A stretch of DNA of 41,097 nt from DASXUC01 sp036004445 (GTDB lineage Bacteria; Sysuimicrobiota; Sysuimicrobiia; Sysuimicrobiales; Kaftiobacteriaceae): assembly GCA_036004445.1 (NCBI GenBank), contig DASYRL010000014.1, positions 1-41,097 on the forward strand, given 5' to 3'. Both the position numbers and the translations under genes were made by a program. Below the pieces are notes generated by a model, which was not told the DNA's origin, did no database searches, and was given only the letters and a program-made list of their open reading frames with translations. This document shows positions 7,655-16,932 of this stretch, one piece after another (the stretch's first letter is position 1; each line of letters opens with the position of its first letter).

Positions 7655-9198
7655 CGAGTCCCGTGGGCCTCTCCCTGCTGGAGAGGGTCCGGAGCCTCGC
7701 GCTGCGGCTGACGGCGGGACGCGCCCTGCACACCGGGGCGCGGACGGCCGCCGCGGCGCTCGTCGCGCTGTTAGCCGTCGAGGCCGCAAACCTCATCGTT
7801 CCCCTCGCGGCCGTGCCGGTGGTCACCGCGGTCCTCGCGGCCGCCACCGCCGGCGTGGCCCTCATGGTGGCCGCGCTGGTGCTCCAGCGCGCCGATGTCG
7901 TCGCGGCGAGCCGTCTCCTCGACGTCCGGCTGGGGCTCGAGGAACGGACCAGCACCGCCGTCGAACTGCTGCTGGCCCCCGGCGATCCCACGCCGATGGG
8001 CCGCAGGGTCATTGCGGACGCCGCCGGACGGCTGGCCGCCATCCGTGGGGCCGACGCCGTTCCCATCCGGATCCCCAGGGAAGCGGCGGTCGCCGCCGGC
8101 CTGGCGGTCGCCCTCGCGCTGTGGGCGCTGTGGCTCCACGGCGTGACGCTGCCGGGAACGCCGGCCAGACGGACGGCGGACGCCGTCCGTCAGGAAGGAC
8201 GGCGGATCGAGCAGTTCGCGCAGTCGCTGCAGTCGCGCGCGCGCACCGAACAGTCCGTGCAGACCCGGCGGATGGCGAGCCAGATGCGCGACCTGGGTTC
8301 GGCACTGCAGCGGCGCGCGGACCGGCCGGAAGCGCTGGCGCGCGTCAGTGAACTCGCGCGGCAGGCCGAAGCCATCCGCCAGCAGATCAGCGAGCGGCTG
8401 CGCGCTTCCGGACCGACTGTTCCGCCCGCCGGGACGGTGCCCGAGGACCTCTTCCGCCGGGAGGCCGTGCAGCGTCAACTCCGCCAGCTGCGCGAGCTCG
8501 CCTCGCGCCTGAACGATCCGCAGGCCTCACGCCGGGACCTGCTCAACCGCCTCGGGCAGATCACCCGTGAGGGCGAAGGCACGCAACCCGCGGAAGTTCA
8601 GCGCCAACTGCGGCAGGCGAGAGAACAACTGGAGCGAGGCGGTGTCGCCTCCGCCGGGGAGTCCCTCACGCAGGCGCTGCACGAGCTCGAAGGGCTTGAC
8701 GCCCTGCTGGCCGACCAAGAGGGGATCACCCGGGCGCAGCAGCAGTTGGAGCAGTCGCGCGAGACGATCGCCCGCGGCGGACAGCCGTCTGACCGGGCGT
8801 CGGAGGAGCAGCAGTCCGGGGACGAGTCCGCCCGTCCCGCTCCGGGACAGAACCGTCCCCAACAGGGCGAATCCGCCGACGGGGCGCGGCCACCGCAAGG
8901 ACCCAACGAGGGCGTCACACCGGGCACCGGTCAGGTGACGGAGAAGCTCGGCGCCCCAACGAGCCGGCTGCAGGCGCAAAAGAATCGCGAGCGCGTCACG
9001 GGCACGCAGCGCGAGGGAGAGGTCACGGCGTCCGAAGTCACCGGGGCCGGCCGCCAGAATGCGTCGCGGATCGGGCGGTTGGAGAACCAGCCCGCGCTTG
9101 CGCGCCAGGTGGATGAATACATGGAGCGCGCCCGCATCCCGGCCCGCTACCGGGCGCTGATCCGCGCGTACTTCCAACGGCTCGCGCACCTACGCTAA
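7651..9198 (+). CDS. two-TM coiled-coil protein of MoxR cluster (DUF4175-like)
   Basis: 515 residues. It has a short cytoplasmic N-terminus, two transmembrane helices at about 30-75, a soluble segment with DVRLGLEERTSTAVELL, and a third hydrophobic helix near residue 145-160. A long Gln/Arg/Glu-rich region predicted to be coiled coil follows (about 170-390, many RQLRQLRELA-type heptads), then a Pro/Gly/Gln-rich linker and a C-terminal helix ending YRALIRAYFQRLAHLR. The overall plan resembles DUF4175-type proteins that accompany MoxR/DUF58/VWA genes. No catalytic motif is seen; a scaffold or stalk role is an inference. It overlaps the permease by 4 bases and is 13 bases from moxR. Confidence 0.65.
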   Translation: MTSPVGLSLLERVRSLALRLTAGRALHTGARTAAAALVALLAVEAANLIVPLAAVPVVTAVLAAATAGVALMVAALVLQRADVVAASRLLDVRLGLEERTSTAVELLLAPGDPTPMGRRVIADAAGRLAAIRGADAVPIRIPREAAVAAGLAVALALWALWLHGVTLPGTPARRTADAVRQEGRRIEQFAQSLQSRARTEQSVQTRRMASQMRDLGSALQRRADRPEALARVSELARQAEAIRQQISERLRASGPTVPPAGTVPEDLFRREAVQRQLRQLRELASRLNDPQASRRDLLNRLGQITREGEGTQPAEVQRQLRQAREQLERGGVASAGESLTQALHELEGLDALLADQEGITRAQQQLEQSRETIARGGQPSDRASEEQQSGDESARPAPGQNRPQQGESADGARPPQGPNEGVTPGTGQVTEKLGAPTSRLQAQKNRERVTGTQREGEVTASEVTGAGRQNASRIGRLENQPALARQVDEYMERARIPARYRALIRAYFQRLAHLR

Positions 9199-9211
9199 TC
9201 AGGGGGATCGG

Positions 9212-10197
<986 letters not shown>

Positions 10198-10201
<4 letters not shown>

Positions 10202-10267
10202 CTGGTGACTCGTGACTTGTGACTGGCACCCACCCAATCGAGTCACGAGTCACGAGTCACGAGTCAC
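10198..10267. repeat. inverted pair of tandem heptamer arrays (GTGACTn / GAGTCAC)
   Basis: Left array 10198-10225: four consecutive 7-base units GTGACTG, GTGACTC, GTGACTT, GTGACTG. Right array 10240-10267: four exact copies of GAGTCAC. The arms are complementary over 28 bases across a 14-base spacer. It fills the gap between moxR and the DUF58 gene and contains the moxR stop codon. Confidence 0.95.
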
Positions 10268-10276
10268 CATGTTGCG

Positions 10277-11167
10277 ATGACGACAACAGCGGCGACACTG
10301 CTCCCAGCGGATTTCCTCAGAAAGCTGGACCGGCTCAGCCTGCGCAGCCGCCGCGTCTATCGCGGGACCCTGCGCGGGGAGCGACGGAGCCGCACGCAGG
10401 GGCGGGGCATCGAGTTCTCCGACTACCGCAGCTATCAGAGCGGCGACGACTACCGGTACATCGACTGGAACATCTACTCGCGGCTCGACCGGCTGTTCAT
10501 CAAGCTGTTCAGCGAAGAAGAGGACATCAACGTGCACCTGATGCTCGACGCCAGCGCGTCGATGGCGTGGGGGGAGCCGTCGAAGCTGGACTACGCGGCG
10601 CGGATCGCCGCGGCGGTGGGATACGTTGGTCTCACCAACTTCGACCGGGTGGGTGCCGTTACATTTGCCGAGCGGTTGCAGCACACGCTGCCGCCGCAGC
10701 GCAGCCGCGGGCACGTCCTCCGCCTGTTTGAATTCCTGGCGGGCTCGACCGCGGGGGGCAAGAGCCACCTCGCCGAGGCCGTCTCCGAGTACGTGCACCG
10801 CACCCAGCGGCGCGGGCTGCTCGTCCTCATCAGCGATCTGCTGCTCCCGAACGGGTTCGAGGACGGGCTCAAGCTGGCGCGCTACCACCGGTTCGAGCCG
10901 TTCCTCATTCACGTCCTCAGCGACGACGAACTCGTCCCCGGCGTGGAAGGCGATCTGCGGCTGGTCGATCTGGAATCGCGGGCGTCCATCGAGGTTACCG
11001 CCGACGGCCCCGCGCTGGAAGCCTACGGCCGCGCCCGCGACGGCTATTTCGCCGAGATCGAGCGGTTCTGTCTCCGCCATCAGATCGAATACCTGCGCAC
11101 GACCACCTCCATCCCGTTCGACGACCTGATCCTGCGGTATCTGCGGGTGGGGGGGCTCATCGCATGA
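10277..11167 (+). CDS. DUF58 domain protein (MoxR partner, VWA-like)
   Basis: 296 residues. The DUF58 signature is clear: GRGIEFSDYR (43-51), then YQSGDDYRYIDWN (53-65) and RLFIKLFSEEED (72-83). It leads into a VWA-like strand with a MIDAS motif D-A-S-A-S at 91-95. DUF58 proteins are almost always encoded next to MoxR ATPases and are thought to take part in metal-dependent protein maturation or envelope functions. No transmembrane segment is seen, so it is probably cytoplasmic. The start follows the heptamer array with no clear Shine-Dalgarno. It overlaps the next gene by 4 bases. Confidence 0.93.
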   Translation: MTTTAATLLPADFLRKLDRLSLRSRRVYRGTLRGERRSRTQGRGIEFSDYRSYQSGDDYRYIDWNIYSRLDRLFIKLFSEEEDINVHLMLDASASMAWGEPSKLDYAARIAAAVGYVGLTNFDRVGAVTFAERLQHTLPPQRSRGHVLRLFEFLAGSTAGGKSHLAEAVSEYVHRTQRRGLLVLISDLLLPNGFEDGLKLARYHRFEPFLIHVLSDDELVPGVEGDLRLVDLESRASIEVTADGPALEAYGRARDGYFAEIERFCLRHQIEYLRTTTSIPFDDLILRYLRVGGLIA

Positions 11168-12969
11168 CGTTTGAGAACCCCGCGGCGCTGTGGCTGCTGG
11201 TGCTGCTGCCGGTCATCGTCCTGCTGTACATGCTGCGCGCCCGCCGCCAGGACGTGGACGTGAGCTCGACCCTCCTCTGGCAGCGCGCGCGGGCGGACCT
11301 GGCCGCGCAGCGCCCGGTGCGCCGCCTCGAGCGGAGCATCCTGCTGCTGCTGCAGCTCCTGGCGGTGACACTGGCCGCGGCCGCGCTGTCCCGCCCGCAG
11401 CTGCCGCTGGCCGGAGGCGGGCGCGGGACCGTCATTGTGCTCGATACCTCGGCGAGCATGCAGGCGACCGACGTCCGTCCATCGCGGTTCGCCGCAGCAG
11501 CGGCGCAGGCGGCCGCCGCGGCCCTGCGCTCCGCCGGTCCCGTGATGCTGATTGAGGCGGGCCCGCGCGCGTCGATCGCCGTGCCGTACGGTCGCCCCGA
11601 TGCCGTCGTCGCCGCGCTCGCCGGAGCGAGTCCCACCGACGGTCCAGGCCGAATCGAGCAGGCTGTCGCCCTCGGACTCGGACAGCGGCTCGACGGCGTC
11701 CCGCCGCAGGTCCTGGTCTTTACCGATCGCGCCGCCGCACCGCTTCCCGGCGTCACATACCGGGTGGTCGGCACGTCCGGCGCCAACGTCGCGGTGACCG
11801 GGCTGCACACCGAGTCCGCGGGGACATCGACGCGCGTCGTGGTCAGGCTGCGCGCTCTTGGCGGCGCCGCGCGCACGGTCCCCCTCGAGCTCACGCTCGA
11901 CGGAGCGCGGGTGCTCCGCCGGTCCGTATCGCTTCCCGCCGCCGGCGAAGCCGTCGTGTCCGCGGTGGTGAACGGATCCGGCGTGCTGCGGGCGAGGGTC
12001 GACGCCGACGACGCCCTGCGCGTGGACAATACCCGCGCCGCGATCATCGGGCGCCCGCGGCCGCGTGTCCTGGTCATCGGCGCGCCGGACCGGGCCCTCA
12101 GCGAAGCGCTGTCCGTGCTGCCCGTGAAAGTCGCCCGGGCCGCCCAGGCCACCGCGGAGCAGCTCGCCGCCGCTGACCTTGTCGTGCTCGACCGGCTGGG
12201 CTCCGTCGCGCTGCCGCCGGGCAACTTCCTGCTCATCGGGACCATCCCCACCAATCTCCCGGTCGCCTCGGGCGGCACGGTCCGCCGGCCGTCGGTACTG
12301 CGCGTGGCGGCCCGCCATCCCGTAATGCAGTACGTCGACCTCAGCCGCCTGCAGATCCTCCAGGCGATGGCGCTTCAGGTCCGGGGCGGGGAGGTGCTCG
12401 CGGAGGGAGAGGTTCCGCTCATTTGGGCGTATGACGGCGGCGGGATTCGCGCCGTGGTCATGGGGTTCACCCTCGATCAATCGGACCTGATCCTCCAGGT
12501 CGGCTTTCCGATCTTGCTGCAGAATGCCGTCTCCTGGCTGGTCGGGGGAGACGCGATGCTGACCGCTGGATCCTCGCTGGTCGTCCCTGCCGGGGAAGAG
12601 GCATCCGCTTCGCTCGACGGCCCGCCCGGGCGTACAATCATCCGCTCGTCCGGCGGGCGGTTTGTCGTCCCCTCGCTGGACCGTGCCGGGGTCTACACGC
12701 TGCGCGCGGGGACCATGACACGCGTGGTGGCGGTTGCGCCGCCGGCGGAAGAGTCCGACATCGCGCCGGTTGCGCCGGTGCCCGTGGGGGCGGCGGCCAC
12801 ACCCCCGGGCGAAATGCGCCGCCGGGCGGAGCTCTGGCCGCTGTTCATCGCCGGGGTGCTGATCGTCCTCGCGGTGGAGTGGGTCCTCTGGCTGCGGAGG
12901 ATTCCGAAGGTCCGCGGCGGTCTGCGGACGACACGCACGGCGCGGCTGCGCGGTGAACCGGCACGATGA
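11164..12969 (+). CDS. BatA-like membrane protein with VWA and GATase-like domains
   Basis: 601 residues. The N-terminus matches the aerotolerance BatA N-terminal domain: MTFENPAALWLLVLLPVIVLLYMLRARR, then VSSTLLWQRA, then a second helix (about 58-76). A VWA domain follows with MIDAS D-T-S-A-S at 94-98. Next come a beta-rich region and a degenerate GATase1-like segment (PRVLVIGAPDRALSEAL... LVVLDRLGSVALP) ending in an active-site-like region without Cys. One C-terminal transmembrane helix (LWPLFIAGVLIVLAVEWVLWL) is followed by a basic tail. It probably exposes the VWA domain to the periplasm or cell exterior. It overlaps both neighbours by 4 bases. Confidence 0.88.
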   Translation: MTFENPAALWLLVLLPVIVLLYMLRARRQDVDVSSTLLWQRARADLAAQRPVRRLERSILLLLQLLAVTLAAAALSRPQLPLAGGGRGTVIVLDTSASMQATDVRPSRFAAAAAQAAAAALRSAGPVMLIEAGPRASIAVPYGRPDAVVAALAGASPTDGPGRIEQAVALGLGQRLDGVPPQVLVFTDRAAAPLPGVTYRVVGTSGANVAVTGLHTESAGTSTRVVVRLRALGGAARTVPLELTLDGARVLRRSVSLPAAGEAVVSAVVNGSGVLRARVDADDALRVDNTRAAIIGRPRPRVLVIGAPDRALSEALSVLPVKVARAAQATAEQLAAADLVVLDRLGSVALPPGNFLLIGTIPTNLPVASGGTVRRPSVLRVAARHPVMQYVDLSRLQILQAMALQVRGGEVLAEGEVPLIWAYDGGGIRAVVMGFTLDQSDLILQVGFPILLQNAVSWLVGGDAMLTAGSSLVVPAGEEASASLDGPPGRTIIRSSGGRFVVPSLDRAGVYTLRAGTMTRVVAVAPPAEESDIAPVAPVPVGAAATPPGEMRRRAELWPLFIAGVLIVLAVEWVLWLRRIPKVRGGLRTTRTARLRGEPAR

Positions 12970-15734
12970 GCCTGATCCGGTTTGCCGCCCCGTGGGCGCT
13001 CGCCTTCCTCCTCGTGATCCCGGCGCTCCTCGTGCTCGCCCGGAAGCGGCGGACGCCCCGCGGCGTCCTGGTCTTGCGCGCTCTGCTCTTCGCGCTGCTC
13101 GTGCTCTGCCTTGCGGGGCCCCAGGTCCGCGTGCAGGGTCAGGGGATGACCGTGGTGTTCGCGGTCGACCACTCGGCGAGCGTCCCCGTGGACTCGCGCG
13201 AGGCGGCCGCCGAGTTCGCCCGGATGGCCCTGCGTTCGAAGTCTCCGGGAGATCGCGCCGGGGCCGTCGTGTTCGGGGCGGAGGCGATGGTGGACGAAGC
13301 CCCGTCGGCTGCCCCGCGGTTGGCATTTTCCGCCGTGCCCGCCGGTGATGCCACCGATCTCGCCCAGGCGATCCGGACCGCGATGCAGGCGATGCCCGGT
13401 TCGGGAGCGCGTCGCATCGTCCTGGCCACCGACGGCAACGGCAACGCCGGCGATCTCTCCGGGGCGCTGGCCCTGGCCCGCAGCCAGGACATCGAGATCT
13501 CGGTGCTGCCGCTGCGGCCGAGCACCGCGGCGGAAGTCCTCGTGGAGGACGTTCAGGCGCCCGAGCAGGTGCGGGTCGGCAGCCAGTTCGACGTCCGCGT
13601 CGTGCTCCGCTCGACGGCGCGCGCCGCGGTCACGCTGCGGGTCGCGGAGCAGCAGGTCGTGTTCGCCGAGCGGCCGCTGACGATCGCCCCGGGGCGCACG
13701 GTGCTGACGTTCGCCCGCGTCGCGCGATCCGAGGGGCTGCTGCAGTACTCGGCGTCGATTGTGGCGGATCCTGATGGGACGCCGGCCAACAACGATGCCG
13801 CGGCCCTGGTCGCCGTGCGGGGCTTGCCCGTCATCTGGTACGCAGGGGCCGGCGGGCCGCTGCTGCGGATCCTGCAGGCACAGACCTGGAAGGTGCGCGC
13901 CGTCGCGCCGGAGGCGCTTCCAGCATCGGCGGCTCAGTACCGGGGGGTGGCGGCCGTGGTTCTCGACGACGTGTCCGCCACGCGCCTGGCCCCGGCGCAG
14001 ATGATCGCGGTGCGCGACTTCGTGGGGCAACTCGGTGGAGGGCTGGTCGTCGCCGGAGGGCCCCACAGCTACGGCGTCGGCGGCTACGCTAACACGCCGT
14101 TGGAAGAAGCCCTGCCGGTGTCGATGGACGTCCGCCACCGTCTGGCCATCCCGTCGATGGCCGTCATCCTGATCATCGATACCTCGGGAAGCATGGGCTC
14201 GTTCGGCCAGGAACTGGCCAAAGTCGAACTGGCGAAGGAAACCGCCCAGTCCGTCGTCGACCTGCTCGGCGAGCGCGACGTGATCGGCGTCGTGGCCTTC
14301 GATCAAGAGGCGCGTTGGCTGGTGACCCCCACTCCGGCACGGCAGCGTGATCAGGTGCTCGAGCGCGTGTCGCGGTTGGTCTCCGGCGGCGGGACAAACC
14401 TGCATCCCGCGCTGGCGCTGGCCTACGACTACCTGCGCACGTCGCCGGCGAAGATCCGCCACGTCATCGCCCTCTCTGACGGCCAGACCGATCCCGGCGA
14501 CTTCCAGGGCCTCGTGACGCGGATGGCGCGTGACAAGATCACCGTCTCGTCGGTCGCCGTCGGCAAGGATGCCGACAGCGAGATCATGGGGAACATCGCG
14601 CGGTGGGGCCAGGGGCGCGCCTACGTGGCGAAGGACCTCTACACGATCCCCCAGATCGTTACCGCGGAAGCCCTGCTGGCCTCGCGCGCCTATCTGGTCG
14701 AAGAACGGTTCGTTCCGGAAGCTGCCGCTACCGAATTGGTCGCCGGCCTGCCTCCACTGCCGGCCCTGCGTGGATACGTCGCGACGGCGCCGAGACCGGC
14801 AGGGACCGTCCACCTGTCGTCACATCAGGGGGATCCCATTCTTGCGACCTGGCAGTACGGCGTCGGGCGCGCGGCCGCGTTCACCTCGGATGCGGCGGCG
14901 CGCTGGGCGACGGAATGGATGCCCTGGGCGAAGCTGGCCCGGTTTTGGTCGCACACCACCGGATGGGTCATGCGTGAGGACGCCGACGGATTGCAGTTGA
15001 CCCTCGACCGCAGCGGCGGCGAGGCGACGGTGATCGTGGATACCTTCACCGCCGACGGCGCGCCGGTGGACGGGCTGCAGGTGACCGCGCGGGTGACCGG
15101 CGCGAGCCCGAGCGACGTGGCGCTCGTGCAGGTCGCCTCGGGCCGGTATGAAGGCCGCATGGCCGCGGCCGAACGGGGGGCCTATGCGGTGACCGCCGTG
15201 GCCCGGGCGCAGGGGCGCGTGATCGGTGTGCGGACCGGCGGGTTCGTCGTGCCGTACTCGAGCGAGCTTCGCGATCTGGACGTCAACCGGCAGGCCCTGC
15301 TGCAGATCATCGAGGCCACCGGCGGCCGTCTCCTCGAGGATCCGAAGATGGTGTTCACGCCAACCGGAGACGGGACCCCGCAGACTGCGGACGCCTGGCC
15401 GGGGCTGGCGGTGGCGGCGCTGGGCATATTCATGGCGGAGATCGTGCTGCGGCGGGTGCCGGCGATTGGGCACTACACCGCGGCGGTAGGCGCGGCGGTG
15501 CTCTCCCGCGTGCGGCGGGCGCCCCCGGCGGCGCAGGTGGCTGAGGACGAGGCCTACGCGGAGGCCGACCGGTGGAAGTTCATCGAGCCTCCGGTGTCGT
15601 CGGGATCAGAATCGATGCAGGCGGCGGCACGGCTGTACATCGTGCGCCTCAAAGGGCAGGGGAACGCGGGAACGCGGGAACGCGGGAACACGGAAACGGG
15701 GAAACGCGGAAACGAGGAAACGGGCGGGTCATGA
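12966..15734 (+). CDS. large membrane protein with two VWA domains and GATase-like domain
   Basis: 922 residues. Two N-terminal helices (about 8-26 and 33-50) are followed by a first VWA-like domain with D-H-S-A-S at 68-72. A beta-rich linker and a GATase1-like segment (about 335-380: VRDFVGQLGGGLVVAGGPHSYG) come next, then a second, complete VWA domain with MIDAS D-T-S-G-S at 405-409 and DLLGERDVIGVVAFD. A long beta-rich region and a late transmembrane helix (WPGLAVAALGIFMAEIVL) follow. The last 25 or so residues (Gly/Asn/Arg/Glu/Thr-rich) are encoded by a tandem octamer repeat, not by family sequence. This is the last gene of the MoxR cluster; its stop overlaps the dehydrogenase start. Confidence 0.88.
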   Translation: MSLIRFAAPWALAFLLVIPALLVLARKRRTPRGVLVLRALLFALLVLCLAGPQVRVQGQGMTVVFAVDHSASVPVDSREAAAEFARMALRSKSPGDRAGAVVFGAEAMVDEAPSAAPRLAFSAVPAGDATDLAQAIRTAMQAMPGSGARRIVLATDGNGNAGDLSGALALARSQDIEISVLPLRPSTAAEVLVEDVQAPEQVRVGSQFDVRVVLRSTARAAVTLRVAEQQVVFAERPLTIAPGRTVLTFARVARSEGLLQYSASIVADPDGTPANNDAAALVAVRGLPVIWYAGAGGPLLRILQAQTWKVRAVAPEALPASAAQYRGVAAVVLDDVSATRLAPAQMIAVRDFVGQLGGGLVVAGGPHSYGVGGYANTPLEEALPVSMDVRHRLAIPSMAVILIIDTSGSMGSFGQELAKVELAKETAQSVVDLLGERDVIGVVAFDQEARWLVTPTPARQRDQVLERVSRLVSGGGTNLHPALALAYDYLRTSPAKIRHVIALSDGQTDPGDFQGLVTRMARDKITVSSVAVGKDADSEIMGNIARWGQGRAYVAKDLYTIPQIVTAEALLASRAYLVEERFVPEAAATELVAGLPPLPALRGYVATAPRPAGTVHLSSHQGDPILATWQYGVGRAAAFTSDAAARWATEWMPWAKLARFWSHTTGWVMREDADGLQLTLDRSGGEATVIVDTFTADGAPVDGLQVTARVTGASPSDVALVQVASGRYEGRMAAAERGAYAVTAVARAQGRVIGVRTGGFVVPYSSELRDLDVNRQALLQIIEATGGRLLEDPKMVFTPTGDGTPQTADAWPGLAVAALGIFMAEIVLRRVPAIGHYTAAVGAAVLSRVRRAPPAAQVAEDEAYAEADRWKFIEPPVSSGSESMQAAARLYIVRLKGQGNAGTRERGNTETGKRGNEETGGS
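15660..15723 (+). repeat. tandem octamer array, 8 units (GGGAACGC to GGAAACGn)
   Basis: Eight consecutive 8-base units: three GGGAACGC, one GGGAACAC, then four GGAAACGn. It lies inside the 3' end of the VWA gene and encodes its extra C-terminal tail; the period of 8 makes the peptide cycle through three frames of the unit. It has no obvious complementary array within 100 bases. Confidence 0.93.
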
Positions 15735-16888
15735 GTCCCGATCAGACGTTTTCGTTTCAGGCGCCGGCGAACGTGACGTTCGGGCCGGGCGCGGTCGGCC
15801 AGCTGCCGGACATCGTCAAGGGGCTCGGCGGCCGTGCGCTGGTCATCTCTGATCCGGGCATCGCCGCCGCGGGCATTCTCGACCGCGTGCGGTCCTGGCT
15901 GCACGACGCCGGCGTGGCGACCGAAGCATTTACGAACGTCGAACCGAATCCCAGCATCGAGACGGTCAACAGCGCCTACGATCTCGTGAAGCGCTCGCAG
16001 GCAGAGTTTCTCGTCGGCGTCGGCGGGGGCAGCGCGATGGACGTGGCCAAGGTCGCGTCGGTCCTGGCGCGCTACGGCGGTACGGTCCACGACTACGAAG
16101 GGATTGGGAAGGTGCCGGGTCCGGGGATGACGACCGTCGCCATCCCCACCACGGCGGGCACCGGCAGCGAGGTGACGGTGTTTGCTGTAATCACCGACCG
16201 GGCGCGCACCTTCAAGATGACGGTCGGCAGTCCGCACATCGTGCCGCAGTACGCCGTGTGCGATCCGGAGCTGACACTGTCGATGCCTCCCGGGCTGACC
16301 GCGGCGACGGGGATGGACGCGCTCACGCACGGCATCGAGTGCTACGTGAACACGGTCTACAATCCCATCGCCAAGGCTCTGGCGCTGGAGGCGATGCGGC
16401 TGATCGGGCCATCGCTGCGGACGGCGTATGCGACCGGGGGAGATTTGTCCGCGCGGACGGCGATGCTGCTGGCCAGCACGATGGCGGCGATGGCGTTCAC
16501 GCGGACCCGCCTGGGGAACGTGCACGCCATGTCGCATCCGCTCGGCGCCCACTTCGACGTGCCGCACGGCGTCGCCAACGCCGTCTTGCTCCCATACGTG
16601 ATGGAGTGGAACCTGCCGGCCTGCTTGCAGACCTACCCCGCGATCGCCGCGGCGCTGGGCGAGGACGTGACCGGTCTCTCGGCGGAAGAGGCATCCGCGC
16701 GGGCCGTTGCCGCGGTGCAGCGGCTCAGCCGCGACGTTGGGATCCCGGCACGGCTGCGCGAGCTGGGGGTCACGAAGCCGGCGATCCCGGCGCTCGCCAC
16801 CGACGCCATGAAGAGCGGCAACGTCCTCGTCAATCCACGCGAGACGGGCTATGACGATATTGTCCACCTCTTCGAGGTGGCCTACTGA
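15731..16888 (+). CDS. iron-containing alcohol dehydrogenase
   Basis: 385 residues, group III (iron-dependent) alcohol dehydrogenase family. It has the NAD(P)-binding signature GVGGGSAMDVAK, the loop PTTAGTGSEVT, GMDALTHGIECYV, and the C-terminal metal-ligand region HAMSHPLGAHFDVPHGVANA. These place it with short-chain alcohol, 1,3-propanediol or lactaldehyde-type dehydrogenases, but the substrate cannot be deduced. The ATG at 15731 overlaps the VWA stop. A longer upstream reading would only translate the octamer repeat, so it is rejected. It is followed by a LarA-like gene, suggesting a shared role in hydroxy-acid or aldehyde metabolism. Confidence 0.93.
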   Translation: MSPDQTFSFQAPANVTFGPGAVGQLPDIVKGLGGRALVISDPGIAAAGILDRVRSWLHDAGVATEAFTNVEPNPSIETVNSAYDLVKRSQAEFLVGVGGGSAMDVAKVASVLARYGGTVHDYEGIGKVPGPGMTTVAIPTTAGTGSEVTVFAVITDRARTFKMTVGSPHIVPQYAVCDPELTLSMPPGLTAATGMDALTHGIECYVNTVYNPIAKALALEAMRLIGPSLRTAYATGGDLSARTAMLLASTMAAMAFTRTRLGNVHAMSHPLGAHFDVPHGVANAVLLPYVMEWNLPACLQTYPAIAAALGEDVTGLSAEEASARAVAAVQRLSRDVGIPARLRELGVTKPAIPALATDAMKSGNVLVNPRETGYDDIVHLFEVAY

Positions 16889-16932
16889 CGCCTCGATTTC
16901 CTTTTCCAATTCCGGTACGTACGTTTCCGAAG

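Noticed and set aside
11080..13326. Long open frame on the minus strand across the DUF58/VWA genes
   Set aside because: It mirrors well-supported plus-strand genes, has Arg/Pro/Gly-rich composition, no domain motifs and no ribosome-binding site; a GC-rich shadow.
12693..14813. 706-codon minus-strand frame
   Set aside because: Shadow of the double-VWA gene; composition is Arg/Gly/His-rich and frame phase matches codon third positions of the real gene.
15572..15730. Longer start for the iron alcohol dehydrogenase
   Set aside because: The extra residues only translate the octamer repeat and the end of the VWA gene in another frame; ATG 15731 fits the family start.
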